Assembly (NCBI GenBank): GCA_033002965.1
Contig: JAURVB010002478.1
Location: 1-64,000 of the forward strand
DNA from: Piper betle
Taxonomy: Eukaryota; Streptophyta; Magnoliopsida; Piperales; Piperaceae
Reading direction: 5' to 3'
DNA: 64,000 nucleotides
Shown here: in pieces, positions 50,201 through 62,100 of the stretch
Numbering within the stretch: the first letter of the stretch is position 1
Layout: each line of letters begins with the position of its first letter
Notes under the pieces: model-generated
Told to the model about the DNA's origin: nothing
Database searches by the model: none
What the model saw: only the letters and a program-made list of their open reading frames with translations
Made by a program: the position numbers and the translations under genes

Positions 50201-50440
50201 TACAAGACACAAATAGCAAAAGCAAAACTTCTCTTGACATTGTTTAAAATTAGAATGCACAATGGAATGTACAAAATAACGTTCAAAGTTAACAAATGAC
50301 TTTTGTTTTTCTATCGACTGGTCATTTCACCATTTGTTAGCAAAGAACAAAGAACATACTCAGATACAAAAAATGCAGGGTTTCGTTATAAAAGCAGGCC
50401 TCTGCATCGAGCCGGGCAAGCATGTTGGGGGCATGCGCAA
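44270..50440. other. Long AT-rich intergenic region
   Basis: No gene was recognised. A GATCAC/GATCGC hexamer run lies at about 45475-45513. Three moderately long open frames occur: 46875-47189 minus, 48749-48997 minus and 49385-49699 plus. None shows a family motif I recognise; the last begins in an AT-repeat run and continues with a basic segment (DPRKKGNRGAWIVIDSRLP). Confidence 0.45.
45475..45513. repeat. Short (GATCAC)n-type hexamer run
   Basis: Six to seven imperfect hexamers: CGATCA, CGATCG, CGATCA, CAATCA, CAATCA, CGATC. The centre GATCGCGATC is palindromic. Confidence 0.7.
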
Positions 50441-50445
50441 ATGAT

Positions 50446-53400
50446 TCAAATATCATAATCAATATCTGTGATATTATGTGAGGGTACACTTTTGACCAAC
50501 CGCCCTTGCTCATCAAACCGATCTAGGTTTTCACGGGGTGCTGAAAATATGGAGCCAATAACTCGACCTTCGACAAAAGAGCACTGGAAAATGTGTTTCT
50601 TCTTGTAGGTAATACCCACCAACATGTCTTCAAAAGTTATGTTCTTTACAGGAATGTCTTCACTACCATGAATTCGAATAGGGACCCGGACTCCTTGTCC
50701 ATGAATACCATTGAAGCTAAATCCTACCAGGTCTGGTAAACCTTGGGATCATAGCCCGCATCTGGATGTTCATTATAGTCTGTTTTGATAACAATCCCCA
50801 CACGGACATTGTCAAATGTGATATTATTATAGGAGATGTTGCGCACATAATTGCCCCTCCCCCGGGCAGTTTTAATCCGCATGCCTCGCCTAGAGCTCCA
50901 TACAAGGACGTTTTCTACAGTAAAAACTGAGACCCACCAGACATCTCACTGCCTATTGATATTCCTGAACTGCACTTGACACAAGAAATATAGATAAATA
51001 ACACAAATCATTGATATTTTTATGATAAAATCGTGGAGAATCATAAAAGGTTTCTTTTCCAACTTAAACCATTTGAAAAAATGGTAAATTTATTAGGTGT
51101 TGCTTCTTAGTTACAAATAAAATCTATAGTTAAGTAATTGCCCCTCTTGACCACGTACAAAACCCAGCAGTACTGTGCCCGATAGAAAATTGTGAAAATC
51201 AACATCAAACTCTCTCCCTTCCTACCACTTTAAGTTACTAAAAGACAATGAATACATGTGGCATGTTCAGTTAAAGGCATATATACAATTAATTACGTAA
51301 TTTGATTTTAATTGTGATCCACTTATCACTCATTATGATCCAAACAACAATCATGAAACATGTCGTTAGTAATACCCCTTCCACTTGCTGATTATGAGAC
51401 AATAGATAAAACAAATCTAAAAACGTTTTCTGGTTAACCACCAGATAATTTCACATGCTTTTCACCGGGACATATATTCAGAACTGCTAATCTAAGCAAG
51501 GGGGATTTATTGCTTTAAAAAATCGTGATTTTAAGAAAAGGATGAAAAATTCCTCCTTTTTTATAATTCAATTTAAGCAAGGACCATTGTAAGAATTCTA
51601 CCAATGTAACATAGCTGAGGGGTCAAAAAGATCTACCTATAGCTTTCTTCCAAAACTTTTAAATTACACACTGTTTCTTTCAGCTATGGGACTAACTTAA
51701 AAAAGCATATGTGATGTAAAAAACAGCAGACACACCTGACCATAGATTGATTGAACAACTAAGTTCCGGATAACAATGTTGGATGAAGGACGGCCATAGG
51801 CAATTCCATACTGATCCCAGCCACTTTTAATTGCAATAGCATCATCACCAACACTTATGTAACAGTCCTCTATTCTCATATTCTGACATGAATCTGGGAG
51901 AAAAAAGTTATAAATACAATTAGAATGGACTGCATTATACTTCAGGTATGGCGTCAGTTCATAATTGATCAGATATAAAAGGCTCAAAAATCTTTATCAG
52001 CCATGTCAGTTATATGAGATGATCACCCATGTCCAGCAGCATGAGCAAAGAAAATTTTCTATTTCATAGGAAAAATATTCTACACCTGCCATGTCACTAA
52101 ACAGGGAAAATACTAAATTTCTATGCAAAGAGTTTGAGATCATAAAAGGGCACTGGAATGCAACCATTGTCCTAATGATAGGAGATAGCATGGCTTCCCC
52201 TCCATCACTCCAATTTTTTATTATTTTTCTCCACGGGGCCATTTATACATTTTGCCTAAAAGGAGCATTACAAGATTATGCAGGTGTTGCAGAGGTCACA
52301 TGCCACTTTAGGACATATGCAATGCACAATTTCAATATTCACCTCACAATAATCAATGCACTAGGATTTAATCACTGTGTGGTTCATAACCCACCAAGGT
52401 AAGCCTACTAGCTGTTAGCTGCTTTAGTTATTTTCTTTGCTCCTTGGTAATTCCAACAATTGAGGGCAATAGTTGCTTTGTCTAAGTATGATTTAAAGCC
52501 TAATAGTTCAGGCACCCTTATGCATTACTAAGGAAAGGTAGTCTGCCAATCCTCAAATAACAGCTTATTGCCCTATGCTGGTTTTTCTCAGATCAAAAGG
52601 CGGAAGTGCTCTCACTTATCATGTTCTGCCCCCCTTCAATGCCATAGTCCCACTTCATTCTAAGCCCATATTGATGGGAAGAGCGCACCATCTTGTTCTT
52701 AGACACTTGGGATTTACCATATTCACAAAATATCCAATAATGACTAGAGGTATCGAACCTAGTATCTCATCACTCACTATGTTACCAATTATCTTAAATT
52801 ACCTTTCTAGATTACCGATCACTCTTCTATTGCATATAAACAATTGCAAATACTTACTTTTCTCCTCCACAAAGCATAAAAAACAGGATATATTAAATAA
52901 GTATGCTTCCTTGTGAATATGAGCAACTTAATTCAACAATTTATCTAACAGTGAGATCTGTGCATAAAATACACTTGATAAAGAAGAAAGGAGTTTATAA
53001 GTACCTGGATCTATTCCATCTGTATTTGGTGCTTCCCGAACTGGGGCCTAGATGGTAAGGTTTAATATAGTAACATTCGTACAATCATTTGGATGAAGTG
53101 TCCAAAAGGGTGAATTACATAAAGTTATAACAATATCAGATGACCACATAATTTGTACAAGCGGTCCTCTTGTGTGATTAAGAAGCTTCTGACGATATTT
53201 TTTCCACCATGCTTTGCCCTGCCCAGATTTAGTACCATTATGTCCTGCAGAGCAAAAAACAAGACACAGATGTCGTCTAAGAGGTGCTTTATGTCAATAA
53301 ATATGTTGGTTTATCAAGGATCAAACCTGCACACTTATACCAACAGAATGTTATTGATGTTTGACTTCTAACCTGTGATTACTACGTCTTTAAGATGTTG

Positions 53401-54659
53401 ACCATGAATCAGACTTCCGTATCTGGCTCCAGGGTGCTCCCTTCAATATCCATAAGATGGCAATGGAGGCATCAGCGGCCAGAACCTTTCATCCTGCTCA
53501 GACACCAAGTAGATATTCTATGACCACATACCCATCATACTCATCTTATAAGTCAAATCACATTGATATTACAGCAGAACAGGATGTTCCATTCATTTCT
53601 CTAGTTGGTATGGGAGAAAAATAAAAAAGGAGCGTTCACAGTTAGCAGATGCCTAAAAGAAGTAAAAATTGAACTTCAACCCACATAAAAAAGTAAATTT
53701 GATCTTTAATCCTTTCACTTTTCTAAAACAACATTCTACTTCAACCTTCTAATTTATTTCTATATGTTAAGGGCAAGCAAACTATAAGTGACACTACGGA
53801 CTTGCATCTTAAGATTGAGCAAATTTTATCAAAATGCAGCTGTATCTACTTAGTGGATAGCTAAAAGTAAAAACTGAACTTCAACTGACAATCGAAAAGT
53901 AAGAACTCATCTTCTTTCTTTTTGATTACCTACCTCTATATGTATAAGACCAAATCCAGTTTGTTCTTACCAATATAACAGATAAATCCTTTCACTTTGT
54001 AAAACAACATGCCTACTCTAATTTCTACTTCATTTTTAGATGGTAAGGGCAAGCTAGAGGATAACCCACATTAAAGATTGAGCAAATTTTATCAAAATGC
54101 AGCCGTATCTTAGCACTAAATAAACTCCTATTGTTGATATACTACATGGCGAATAGCCAAAACAAGTAAAAATTGAACTTCAAAACCCAATCGACAATCC
54201 TTCCAAAGCCTGCCAGCATCAAATCTATCAAGAAATGTAGAAGAAACACTGACCTCCACGCCAACTATAACAGCATCCTCGGCAAGGAAAAGAGTCATAT
54301 GGCTGGTGAGGTTGAAAGGCGCCGTCAACCAAACCCCGCCGGGCACATTGAGCTGCCCACCCCCTTTCCTCCCAAGCTTCGCAAACGCCGCCACCGCCTT
54401 CTCAAAAGCCCTGGTGTTCATCGTCGCCCCGTCCCCGACCGCGCCGAAATCCGTCAAATTGAAAGCCGCCGGCCTCAGCATTGGCAACCGCCTCGCCGGC
54501 GCCCGCCGGAATATCCGGAACCCCAGCCCGCCGCCGGCGACGCTCCCCTGCCACAATAACACCGTCCCGAACGCCACGATCCACAGCACCGTGAGCAGGG
54601 TCTTGTGCGACGAGATCGCCGTCGGGATCCGATGGAGGCCGAAGCCCTCCACCACCATC
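50446..54659 (-). pseudogene. Polygalacturonase-like glycoside hydrolase 28, decayed
   Basis: Minus-strand exons: 54254-54659, 53373-53503, 53005-53244, 51741-51893 and 50446-50974. The start MVVEGFG leads to a membrane anchor (TLLTVLWIVAFGTVLLW), then GH28 motifs: FNLTDFGAVGDGATMNT, GGGQLNVPGGVWLTAPFNL, NTDGID, SVGDDAIAIKSGWDQYGIAYG, GISIGS, RIKTARGRG, ending KSVPSHNITDIDYDI. Breaks: TGA at 53443-53445 replaces Gly in GYGREHPG; TAG at 53048-53050 replaces Leu in TILAPV; a probable three-residue deletion follows SDIVI in exon 3; one-base losses occur at about 50931-50936 and 50735-50745. GH28 enzymes hydrolyse pectin homogalacturonan. The active-site words remain but the frame is broken at least four times, so no full protein can be made. 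Confidence 0.9.
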
Positions 54660-54759
54660 GACCACGACGAGCGGATCCGTTGGGGTGACAAGGGCGAGGG
54701 CGGTGGGTGGAGGGTTGCATAGAAGGGATAGAGTCGGAGGACGCGTGGATTACAACTCA

Positions 54760-57700
54760 AGCAACGTTGGCTACTGGTTCCGGCGAGGCCACGGCCGCGA
54801 GGCGGCGGCGGAGAGGGTGGCTCCGGCCGCGGAGCACAGTACGGAAGGCAACGGAGTTTACAGAAATGCCCCCGGTTTTTGAGGTAAACACGAAAGGGGA
54901 TGTGGTCGTAGTTTTCGGTTAGCGGCGAGTATGGTTGGGTGGTGGCATCGTCGTAATTTTAGTAAAATCTGAGGACTATTTTATTAAATTAAACGAACTT
55001 AGGGCTCGCTAAAATAATTACTTATAATAATCCAATTACCCTAACCACCCACTCTTAGACTTTAAAATAATGCGGCCATATTAACCTTCTTGATTTAATT
55101 AATTTAATTAAATTAAATCGAGTCAAATTTTTATTTAGATAAATTAATTTTTAAATTATTTAATGGTTTGACCGAGTTTAAAATCAAGATGAAATTTTAA
55201 AATATATAGACTTTTTATGGCATATGTGCTGTTTACAATCAAAATAAAAATATATTAAATAAAATATTGAAGTTAAGTCAAACTTGTGAATTTTAAACTG
55301 AATTGAAAAGAGGGTTGTTTTGTTTAAACTCTTTGTCGAGACGAGTATTTATTCGAACTTTAAAATAACTAGCACCCGTTCATGCTCAATTGAGTCGAGT
55401 GCAATTTGCTCGTGTTGGCTTGATAACTAATTATTACAATTTGGATTTGATTAATATCCTCGGTTGTCTTTTAGTTATTTTTTAATTTGGCTGACTTAAA
55501 TGAGTATTTATTATTTACAATTCCACCACATGATTCATTTGAAATTATTAACTTCTTAAATTATTAAAAAAATAACTGGAATCAAAATTTTAAATATAAT
55601 ATATTTATTTTATTAAATTTATAATATATTTAGTTCAATCGAATCAAATAAATTTTAACGTGATTTTACATTATACATAAAATATTTTATAAAATATTTG
55701 AAAATAATTTGTGATTAATATTTAATTAAATATTGATTAAATATTATAATGTTTTTTTTAAAAAAATACTGACTCAGAAAATAGATATAAGTGTAACATG
55801 TAAATAAGATGGTCCAAATTAGGGGTGTAAAGAAACCAAACTGGCTCACAAATATTTTATGTTCAACTTGATTCGATTTAAACTCGTGCTCATTAATTTT
55901 GTACTTGAAAAAATACTCGGTGTGAAATAAATAGCTCGCTGAATAATAAATAGAACTTGAACTAAGGAATGTTTAGTTCGGCTTGGCTCGAAACTCGAGT
56001 TGATTGTGTTCAAACTCGAAAATATTCAACTCTAATACTATTGAGGTCAAATTAAATTTATATAATGTTGAAAAAATTTTAATCCTATATATGTCTAGCT
56101 CGAGCTAAACACAAATATTTGTTCAGCTCGAAAATATAGCGGAGTCAAACACAAACCAAGCTTCAAATATCATAAATTTTAAACAAACTACTGGACATAT
56201 AATAAATTAAAATCTTATTAATTACTTAAATAAAATTAAATATATTCTACTAAGAATTATATCGAATTCAAAAACATACATGTTCAACTCGTGTATACCC
56301 CGCAAACGCGGAGTAATTGGTCTTACTTTTGTCTTAAATTAGGAGCTTACTACGTGCAATCCGCTGGCACTTTCCACTCAACCATGGAGTCGAGTCTTGT
56401 GTTCCCACATCTCGCATCTCACAATTGTACCCCTTTCCTGGCTGCATCGCACGTATATTCGTGGTTCCATGGCAAGCTTTTCGCCTCCGTGGGGACTGCC
56501 AAATCAAGGTCGTCTTCATTGACCTGTTGTCAGGCGTCAAGGCATTGATTTGGAACACAAGAAAATTGAACAGCGGGTGGCGGCGGCGGTCTTGTACTTG
56601 AGTAGTTGTTAGTACCCACCACGTTTCTCTATCATAGATAGGCTTGGACACAGTTGGGGAGGAGGAAAGGTGGTGTCTTGGTTGCGGTTGGAGTGCCGAA
56701 AAGAGGTGGGGAGTGGCGTTGGCGGTGCTGCCAGTGTTGATTCTCTTGATTTGAGGTCCCAGAAAGAGATTTCCTTCTGAGGAACAGTGGCGATGAGGTA
56801 GTCTTGCTTTCTCTTTATTGTTTTTGTACAAATTCGAAAAAAGGTGTATAATGTATTAAAGGAGGCTGTTGCCTCTGCCTGTTTAGAGGGCTACTGCTAT
56901 GCAAAATTACAATTCGGGGTGACACCAAAGAGCTCTTATCTCTTAAATATATTATAATTTATTATCAAATATTAACAATAAAAGTAAAATAATTGACATA
57001 AAAATTAAATGTTTATTAATATATGCAATGATTACAAAAATAGCAAAGTTCTTTCTTTCACTTCCTCAAAATAAAAATTTGCAATATAATTATAGAATAT
57101 TTTGGTGTTAATGAACAAAATATTGGAGGTTCTTAGAGTAGAATTTGCTAGTTTATAGGTTCACTCAATGCGTGTATAAGAATGTATAAGAATTTGCTAA
57201 CAGTCTAAATTGGTTAGCCCGCTTGTATAAGAATGCGTGTCTAACCAATTGACTCAACCATGCCTAAAAAATTAGTTTGTTCAAAATTAACTAGTCCGTC
57301 TATATCAGAACACGCATTTAGTTGCCTAAACTAACTAGGCTAAAAGAACCGAGTCCAAGTAGTGTGACTCAAGTCAAGTAAAATCTAGCACGTCTGTATC
57401 AGAACATGTGTTTAACCCCTTTTCCTAACCGGTCAAATTGAACTAGTGACTCAACCGAGCAGGATACCAATAGACAAATTTTTTAAAGTTTCTTAATCCT
57501 AAGAGCTTTCTAGATAATCTATAATCTTGTGAATAAAAATAAGAATTAGGAACCCAGTTTATATAAAACATGGTGGTGCACAATAAATATTGTGCCTATA
57601 AATATTTGCTTTTAATTATTTGTGGCATAATAAATTCATAATTTAATAATATTTATTCTTATCTTTTAAAGATGACTTGTTCGACAAACAAGTAAAAGTA

Positions 57701-58110
57701 AAAGAGAGTAATAAAAATCCACAAAACTTCGACAATTTTGTAATAAAAATAAACTTTCCACCTCTACCCGTCAATTATCTTCTTTTTCTCAACAAAGGTA
57801 TTCTGTTACAAATTTGACGAGTATGGTCTCTTCATATAAGGTATGAATTTTTCAAATAATCAATTTGGGTCTTTCTCATATTAATGACCAATTTGGCTAT
57901 GACCTTATTTTTATTTTTTATTTATTTTTCATGTTCATGCAATATCCTTGGACCTTCTTTGTTAACTAGACCTCTATAGTGAACACTCTTGAATCTCCCA
58001 CTGCTCATAATCTGTCATATGTTGTACATAAAATCCAATACATACTTGAAAAATCTACGTAAACATATCATATTATCATGTTCCCATGCATGCCATGCAC
58101 TAAATAAAAA
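54760..58110. other. Intergenic DNA, transposon debris likely
   Basis: 54760-54920 is GC-rich upstream DNA of the GH28 relic. 55000-56290 is AT-rich with words such as ATTAGGGGTGTAAA (near 55820), often found at ends of small hAT elements. A minus-strand open frame at 56334-56831 (165 residues) has no recognised family. From 56900 to 58100 there are recurring words around GTATAAGAATG and GAAC(A/T)(C/T)G(C/T)(A/G)TTTA, but no gene. Confidence 0.45.
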
Positions 58111-58119
58111 TGATGTTAT

Positions 58120-58790
58120 TCATAAGATTACTTGAAACCAGTCTCCTATGTTGACGACAAAAGCACCAGGAATGGGCGTGGCGTTGATCCATTGATCCTT
58201 GTGTTTAGCTTGGAGACCGCCGAACATGCTCTGTGAAAGGATTGTTAAGAAGGCAGGGTCTGCATGCTTCCTCGTTCCCATGGTCAGCTCCGGCTCCGGG
58301 CACGGAGGCGAATAGTGAGATACGATCACCATCGCCTTCACGCACTCCATCTTCTTCAGGTGATCCTTTTCAAGTTCCAATGCTTATAATATATATGTAT
58401 ATGTTAAATTTTGATGCCAGAAAAATTCCATGAGTATTATAACCTAGCTAGTTGATTACCTGCAGATGGCGGGAAGTTCTTCGGCTTTGAAATCACAAGT
58501 GAGTCCCTCCGATCTGTGGCTTTTGCCTAAAATATAAGCAACGAAAATCCTATCTTAGGAAACATATTCTAATATAAGTAGGAGAAGAATATTGTCCTTC
58601 ATCATCAAGTCTAGCTCATGGGATGGAGATGCACATACCTGTTAACGCAGAAGCTCGAGATTCAAAGAAACATTCTCCTGGTAGGATGCACATGGGCTCC
58701 CGCCTTTCAGTTCGAGGATTTTGAGCTCGCAAGCAAACGATCGTCGCTCTTGCAAGGCTGGGACTTCATCACTTACCCTACTTTTCCTGA
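58120..58790 (-). pseudogene. 2-oxoglutarate/Fe(II)-dependent dioxygenase relic (ACO-homolog type)
   Basis: The best piece, 58120-58385 minus, reads ALELEKDHLKKMECVKAM, HYSPPCPEPELTMGTRKHAD, LQAKHKDQWINATPIPGA, FVVNIGDWFQ. It carries the H-x-D iron ligand pair (KHADP) of the DSBH fold, as in ACC-oxidase-homolog proteins. It stops soon after GDWFQ, so the second iron-binding His and the RxS motif are missing. Upstream on the same strand, about 58468-58520 reads TCDFKAEELPAIC, which fits the family. About 58640-58710 reads SPCASYQENVSL, a weak match to the SPAANWRDTL region. N- and C-terminal parts are absent, so this is a relic. Confidence 0.8.
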
Positions 58791-59130
58791 GTGAAGAACA
58801 CGCTCATAGTTGGCATCTGCTTAGAATACAATCTGATGCAAATAACCACGTTATTTGAGTGGAACGAAAAAAACAATTTGTTCTATTTGATAGAGCTTGA
58901 CAAACAGATTAAACAGTCAGGCATTGTTGCTATGGCTTGACAGCAATACTGTAATCAAGGAAAGAACTGTATGAGCTTTTACATTCCAACATAGCTTTGA
59001 CAGGCTCAATACTTTTGAGCTTCTTGTTCAAGGCACAGAAATTCTACGGTGGATTTCAGAGTATGATAAGAAAAAAGGGAAAGATTAACCCATATTCTAT
59101 TTCAGGTTTACAATTACAAGAGGATAATGA

Positions 59131-62100
59131 TCAATCTACATCTGGGCAGCACACTGCAATACAACAACTTAGGCAAGCGAAACAGGAAAGAGCTGTGCAA
59201 AATTGCGTGAGAACAATTGCGCATTGATCATTCAACTTTGAACACGCTCTGACGCAGTAGACACAACAGCAACAATTGCAGTAGCTGCCAACTTCACGAA
59301 TGGTCTTGCTCAACATGTTGTCCTCTGGTTCTACATTGGAGCTACAAAGTCTTGGGGGAACATTTTCGGTTGTGGCGATGATGTTCCCAAAACCAAGGTT
59401 GAGACCCTGCAGCCATGCTACTCGGAAGTCCGCAACATCCATTTTCTTCTTGCTACCCAGTTTCTTGACCTGAAAGGATTCTATTGTAAGATATGTTTCT
59501 CGCAAGATATATGGGTGAGCTAGACAACCATCAAAAAAGTGTTGGCTTCTAGCTCCTGTTCAAATATTTTTGCTCAAAATCCTGATATTGTTCTTGAATC
59601 TTCCAATAAGCATTTATTTATAGGACTATTACTACCCTCTTCATATAAAAATATTGCATAAGAAATGTCCACTCCTCAAGGCAACTGTCTCTTAAAATCA
59701 AAAGAGGAATCTAAATCAATTTTGATGAAGAGCCCAGTGAAGTATTTGCATTCGAATAATGGATTCGGGCAGCATCCACATGCAACGTGAAGGACCAAAA
59801 AGACAAATAAAAAAAGATAATTCCAACCTCTTTTTCATCCAATGTCAGCTTTAAGTTTTCCCTCTCAGATACAACTAAAACCATGCGAGTGAACTCAGAG
59901 ACAAATGCTGTTTGAATGCTGGTTTTAGCAATCTGCAAGAAGAAAAGAAAAGAATAAAGCATATGCTCAATGCACTATCTGAATGCTGGTTTACTTGACA
60001 ATAAGCACACTACCACACGTTTGTGTTTTTATGCACGCAGAATTTTATGGTTATTGGTCAAATTGATGTGAATTAGGATCTGCAATGCATCAGAAAAAAT
60101 GAACACAAATTTAAGAAATGAATTCAAGAATACAGCATGATTTATCCATCCAGTTGACACTATACACTTGCTTTTGGCGAAATAACAAATATGAAATATT
60201 AGAGGCTATGCGACTAGATAATGTAAAAACACAAAATCTCACCTTCTCCACTAGCTCTTTATTTTCACCATACCACACTCGAGCTGTGAGCAATTCTATT
60301 TGCTGCTTTGCAAATGCCTGTTGAAGCATGCTCACACACGTTTATCATTGCATACTAGGAAGTGGCAAGAAAAGTAGATACCGAATAAATAGTAAATCAC
60401 AATAAATATGTAAAAGTCAAAAAATCCTCCTATGGAAAGCAACTCTACAAATAAGACAATACTATGAAAGGCCAATCAAACTCAGGGATTATCACAAAAG
60501 TTGCAGTTCTCAGTACCAACGTGACAAGCAAATGAAAACATCTAAATAAAATAATTTTTTTTCTAAAAAGACATATCAAATAGGTAATCTAAAATTTCAT
60601 GGTTGATTTAGAAGGTATGGAAACTAGAAACTTGATGTTAAGGGATTTTAAGCCTTTTGAGAATGGAAAACACCCAACTTACATCACAGTTGGTTTTGGC
60701 TTGGTAACTTGATTATCACCAAATGACATGTGACATAAGTTCTAATCTTAGTAGGGGTTACTAATTATTCTGAACTTGAGGTTTCAAGTTTTACCTTGTC
60801 AAGGGGTATATCTTTTGCCTGTTGCACTTTCACGTCTATTATAGAGTTGGTCATGTCTGCCAGTAAGCCTTTCACTTTAAGGGAGTTAGGAAAACCCCCT
60901 TGGTATCTTCCATATACAACCAGCGCAGCTTCAGACGAAAGATCTGGAATGGGAGAAGGATAAACCTAAGAGAAATACACAAATAAAAGATCACTTAGTA
61001 GTTGACAAAGTCCAGCAACACAACTGCAAGAAAATACAAAGCTTGACAGCTAATAATACTCAATTTTAGATGACACAAGTCAAACTAGAATAAGGTTTAT
61101 TTTGGATTGAAAACCAAATGCTCATAGTTCAAAGGAGATATAGGCTTGCTGTCATAGAAGCATACATTTCATTGCTAACAATTAATTGTACAATGATCAC
61201 CACACACACATTTTTGGCAAGTCCTTAATTTAGAATCAGCAAAAAGACAAGCATCATAGGAAATTCTGCTGAATGTCTTGCACTTGGCCTCAGTTCTGAC
61301 CTGAGCTACAGATCATTGTTGTAAAAATCAGAATCGGTAATAATTGAATCTGATTTTTAAAAACTTTGAATCAAACCGGTTCAAACTAGTTCAAACCAGT
61401 TCATGATGTTTTGAATTGGCAAAGTTAATAAGATTGATATATGTTTGTATGAATACTAGTTTATCAAGGATAATAAAATGAAAATAAAAATAATATTGAA
61501 GTAGATTTGTTTGTCAAATTATATTTGACTATAAAATAAAGTATTCTTCAACAAGTTTTATAAACATCAAAAGTACTAAATATCACAGATAAAGTGAAAA
61601 CGTAAGTAACAAAAAGATTGTAAGCTAAATTCTCTTATATTTACATAGATTATATCTTTATTTATGGTTTAATTATCAAATATTAAAATATATAAAATCT
61701 TGTAAGAATGGTGATTCGTGAATCGCTTATGATTTGGTCAAACTCGGTTTGAATTGGGTGATTCAAAGACCGATTCTAGCGATTCAATTTAGATATGTTT
61801 TTTATTCGGACTCTAACAAAGTAGAGTTGAATCGACTGAATAGGATTGGTTCAAACTGATTCTCACAACAATGCTACATAACCATGAGCTACATTATCCT
61901 AATGAAGGCCAAAAAAATTTATTTCAATGAAATAGGCAGACATAACCATTATTTTATCCATTCACAAGACTTCTCCATGATTTTCAAAGAATTGAAAGAA
62001 TTTCATGAAATAAAATTGACGGATCTGCCCTGGAGGCACTCAGTTCTTAAAATATACCAATAGGGGAAACTGATTGCAAACAGGTAGTGCCAAGTGGGGC

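Noticed and set aside
54402..54722. Several overlapping GC-rich frames on both strands at the GH28 5' end
   Set aside because: Shadows of GH28 exon 1 (54254-54659) and its GC-rich leader.
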